Positions 62,039 through 64,000 of a DNA stretch of 64,000 nucleotides are shown piece by piece. Both the position numbers and the translations under genes were made by a program. The stretch's first letter is position 1. Every line of letters begins with the position of its first letter. The notes under the pieces were generated by a model. It was not told the origin of the DNA, did no database searches, and was given only the letters and a program-made list of their open reading frames with translations. This DNA is from Bacillus sp. OV322 (lineage in GTDB: Bacteria; Bacillota; Bacilli; Bacillales; DSM-1321), in NCBI RefSeq assembly GCF_900112495.1, contig NZ_FOMA01000007.1, positions 62,001 to 126,000 of the forward strand. Direction: 5' to 3'.

Positions 62039-63078
62039 AGCGACCTCCCTTCTCTGCGCGCAACAAACAAAAAGAAAGGCACACCGATTAAGGCAAATAA
62101 AGCTCCGATGGGTGTTTCAAATGGCGGATTAATCATTCTTGCCCCTATATCAGCAAAGGTCATCAGCAAACCTCCAAGTATACCTGAACAAGGAATAATC
62201 CAGCGGTAATCCACGCCTACCAGATATCTTGTCAAATGCGGAATAACGAGTCCGACAAATCCTATTGGCCCTACAGCAGAAACAGCAGTACCAGCCAGAA
62301 TGAGAATGACGAGGGAACAGGCAAGCTTTACAAATCCAGTTCTCTGGCCAAGGCCTTTAGCTACATCTTCCCCCAGACTCAAAAGAGTGATAGACCGCGA
62401 AAGCATGAGGGCAAAAAGAAGTGCGATAACAAACCATGGAAACATGATTCTCAGCTGCTCCCACTTCACGCCTGCTGCCCCTCCCGCAAACCAGAAGGCA
62501 AGATCCTGGCTAAGCTTAAAATGGATAGCAATCCCCTCGCTCATTGCCGTCATGAGTGCAGTAACAGAAGCACCTGCCAAAACCAGCCTCATTGGTGAGA
62601 GGCCGCCTTTGGCCAGTGATCCTGTGCCGTAGACCAGTATGGCTGCAAGCGCCGACCCCAGAAATGAAAAAAGAATTAGAGAGTTATAGGATATTCCAGG
62701 AAAAAAGGCAAAGCATATAGCGACCATTAATACAGCTCCAGCATTAAGCCCCATCAGCCCTGAATCAGCCAGCGGATTCCTTGTCATGCCCTGCATGATG
62801 GCCCCGCTTACTGCAAATGCCGCGCCAACTATAACATCCGCCAATGACCTTGGCAGACGGAGTTCCCTGATTATAGTGTGCTTTGGCATATCAGGGTTGT
62901 AGCTGAAAATGGCGGACCATACGGTTTTAAGGTCAATGTCCGCGGCTCCGACCGAGATGGAAAGGGCGGCACCGAAAAGCAGGGCAAGCATGCCTGCTGT
63001 CAGGATAAGTGTCGCTGCCCATGGCCTTGTATGCAGTTTTTCATTGTGTTTTTCTATACTTTCCAATTCTTCATTCAT
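62035..63078 (-). CDS. Iron-siderophore ABC permease (FecCD family), first subunit
   Basis: A 347-residue FecCD permease with about ten helices. Family marks: IIRELRLPRSLADVIVGAAF, GMTRNPLADSGLMGLNAGAV, the ATPase-contact loop AVGPIGFVGLVIPHLTRYLV and the C-terminus NPPFETPIGALFALIGVPFF. It lies behind the binding-protein gene and overlaps the second permease by 4 bases. The segment in front (63079-63206) contains a hairpin that could reduce readthrough from the binding-protein gene, a common way to make more binding protein than permease. Confidence 0.93.
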   Translation of the reverse strand: MNEELESIEKHNEKLHTRPWAATLILTAGMLALLFGAALSISVGAADIDLKTVWSAIFSYNPDMPKHTIIRELRLPRSLADVIVGAAFAVSGAIMQGMTRNPLADSGLMGLNAGAVLMVAICFAFFPGISYNSLILFSFLGSALAAILVYGTGSLAKGGLSPMRLVLAGASVTALMTAMSEGIAIHFKLSQDLAFWFAGGAAGVKWEQLRIMFPWFVIALLFALMLSRSITLLSLGEDVAKGLGQRTGFVKLACSLVILILAGTAVSAVGPIGFVGLVIPHLTRYLVGVDYRWIIPCSGILGGLLMTFADIGARMINPPFETPIGALFALIGVPFFLFVARREGRSL

Positions 63079-63116
63079 TTACTTCGCCTCAGATTTTCTT
63101 TAGGTGTATTTCCTGA

Positions 63117-63141
63117 AAATGGCCCGGCAATAACCGGGTCC
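63117..63141 (-). terminator. Possible attenuating hairpin between binding-protein and permease genes
   Basis: On the minus strand GGACCCGG and CCGGGCC enclose TTATTG and are followed by ATTTTC. With a weak U-tract it may be a partial terminator or an mRNA-stability element. Confidence 0.35.
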
Positions 63142-63180
63142 TGTTTTTGTTATTAAAATATGGTTTCTTTCTTTTTGAAT

Positions 63181-63202
63181 AGCTGTTTTCGTAAACTTTG
63201 CT
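63181..63202 (-). repeat. Short scrap of the dispersed repeat's right end
   Basis: The minus strand reads GCAAAGTTTACGAAAACAGCT, which matches ACAAAGTTTACGAAAACAGCC at the right end of copy B except at the terminal bases. It is the only piece seen in this orientation. The match is short, so chance or a shared motif is possible. Confidence 0.35.
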
Positions 63203-63206
63203 TTTT

Positions 63207-64000
63207 TTACTTATGATGGATTAATTTATCAGTAATGAATTTTAACTGGCCTTCCTGCGAAATAGGATCATTGAAGTAAAAGCCTATTGGATCAATTTCA
63301 AACACTCTGTCATTTTTAACAGCGTCAAGATCCTTCCAGACCTTGCTGTTATATGTTTTGCTGCCATTATCATCTACAGACCATGGACTTGTAAAAATGT
63401 AGTCTCCTGCTATTTCCGGTATTTTTTCAAGGGAATATTGAGCATAGCCGGTTTTTGAGTCAATTGCATCTCTTTGGATTGCTGCAGGAGCTTTTAAGCC
63501 GAATTCAGTATATATAATTTCCCCGCCGCGGCCAAAGGTGGCGCCAAAAGCATTAATTTCCTTAGCAGTAGGCTGAATCAGTGCAACGGTTTTGTTTCCG
63601 ACTGCTTTTTGGACCTGCGGTTTGTATTCTGCAATTTTCTTGTCCCAATCAGAAAGCCACTTTTCCGCTTTCTTTTCAGTGCCGGTCATTTTGCCGAATT
63701 CCTTAAGCTGATCCTTAGAATTCAATTTTGAATAATCTATCGCAACTGTTGGAGCGATTTTTTCAAGCTTATCGATAGCCGGGTAAGTCGTCCAGGCAAT
63801 AATTAAATCTGGATTCAGAGCAAGAATCTTTTCGATAGAAGTGCCATCGCCAAGATTGGCCACTCCCTTTGTTTTACCTTTATAGAATGGATTGTTAAAT
63901 ACATTGTCAGGTGCACCTGCAGGCTTGATGCCAAGAGTCAGGAAATCCCCATAGTAACTGTCTGCCACCAGTACCACCCTTTTTGGGTGCTTTGGTATTT
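63207..64000 (-). CDS. Siderophore-binding protein, partial (5' end outside the window)
   Basis: The C-terminal 264 residues or so of a class III periplasmic-type binding protein; the frame stays open to the window edge (IPKHPKRVVLVADSYYGDF), so the signal peptide and lipobox lie beyond it. Typical features are GDGTSIEKILALNPDLIIAW, a long connecting helix (KAEKWLSDWDKKIAEYKPQV), FGRGGEIIYTEFGLKAP and DRVFEIDPIGFYFNDPI. It would be lipid-anchored outside and capture the ferri-siderophore for the two permeases. Similar to YfiY of B. subtilis. It is the first visible gene of the operon; any Fur box is outside. Confidence 0.92.
   Translation of the reverse strand, partial: IPKHPKRVVLVADSYYGDFLTLGIKPAGAPDNVFNNPFYKGKTKGVANLGDGTSIEKILALNPDLIIAWTTYPAIDKLEKIAPTVAIDYSKLNSKDQLKEFGKMTGTEKKAEKWLSDWDKKIAEYKPQVQKAVGNKTVALIQPTAKEINAFGATFGRGGEIIYTEFGLKAPAAIQRDAIDSKTGYAQYSLEKIPEIAGDYIFTSPWSVDDNGSKTYNSKVWKDLDAVKNDRVFEIDPIGFYFNDPISQEGQLKFITDKLIHHK

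Overview
This AT-rich window is chromosomal sequence from a member of the Bacillaceae (Bacillus sensu lato). The protein families are almost all Bacillus-typical (YfkAB, YfkD, YfkK, YfkM, MreBH, NrnB, RocB, PdaA, NagR), Shine-Dalgarno sites are strong AGGAGG-type, and intrinsic terminators close most units. From memory of the B. subtilis map, much of 15-40 kb corresponds to the yfjP / pdaA / yfkA-yfkM / yflG neighbourhood, rearranged. The genus cannot be fixed from the window. No rRNA, tRNA, CRISPR array, prophage or intact insertion sequence was seen.

Layout. 0-6.3 kb: a cold-shock protein, an MFS exporter, a DUF4256 protein, a surface-domain remnant, a secreted alkaline phosphatase, a lipoprotein and a frameshifted small membrane gene. 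6.3-13 kb: a divergent MurE paralogue with altered substrate motifs, a small membrane protein, SelO, a YehS/DUF1456 protein and a HAD phosphatase. 13.3-20 kb: tRNA and rRNA modification (Dus, RlmD), AlkA-type DNA glycosylase, PdaA and class I fumarase. 20.3-26 kb: an N-acetylglucosamine regulon, nagA-nagB-nagR-SIS on the minus strand, divergent from a PTS EIICBA gene, with paired operator-like sites in between. 26-40 kb: the yfk-type block (YfkAB, YfkD, Ca2+/H+ exchanger, MFS, P1B-4 metal ATPase, BrkB protein, YfkK), moeA-mobB, methionine aminopeptidase and the YfkM stress protein.

40-45.5 kb: a two-gene monooxygenase/methyltransferase operon; a small accessory islet with an IS3 transposase tail, an orphan SUKH immunity gene and an unexplained structured segment; then motA-motB followed by a ComFB-family gene. 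45.5-59 kb: mixed housekeeping genes (NlpC/P60 hydrolase, RocB, AbrB-type membrane protein, MreBH, acylphosphatase, a second BrkB paralogue, NrnB). 59-64 kb: a siderophore-iron uptake operon (binding protein, two permeases, FNR-like reductase, ATPase) running off the right edge.

A dispersed structured repeat of about 200 bp occurs in three near-complete intergenic copies (11.9, 20.1 and 54.9 kb, all in the same orientation), with a partial copy at 26.1 kb and possibly a short scrap at 63.2 kb. The observations most worth following up are the ComFB/stator gene pairing, the MurE paralogue lacking the diaminopimelate-recognition motifs, the oxygenase/methyltransferase pair, the reductase inside the siderophore operon, and a promoter-terminator unit at 28.8-29.1 kb with no conventional start codon.
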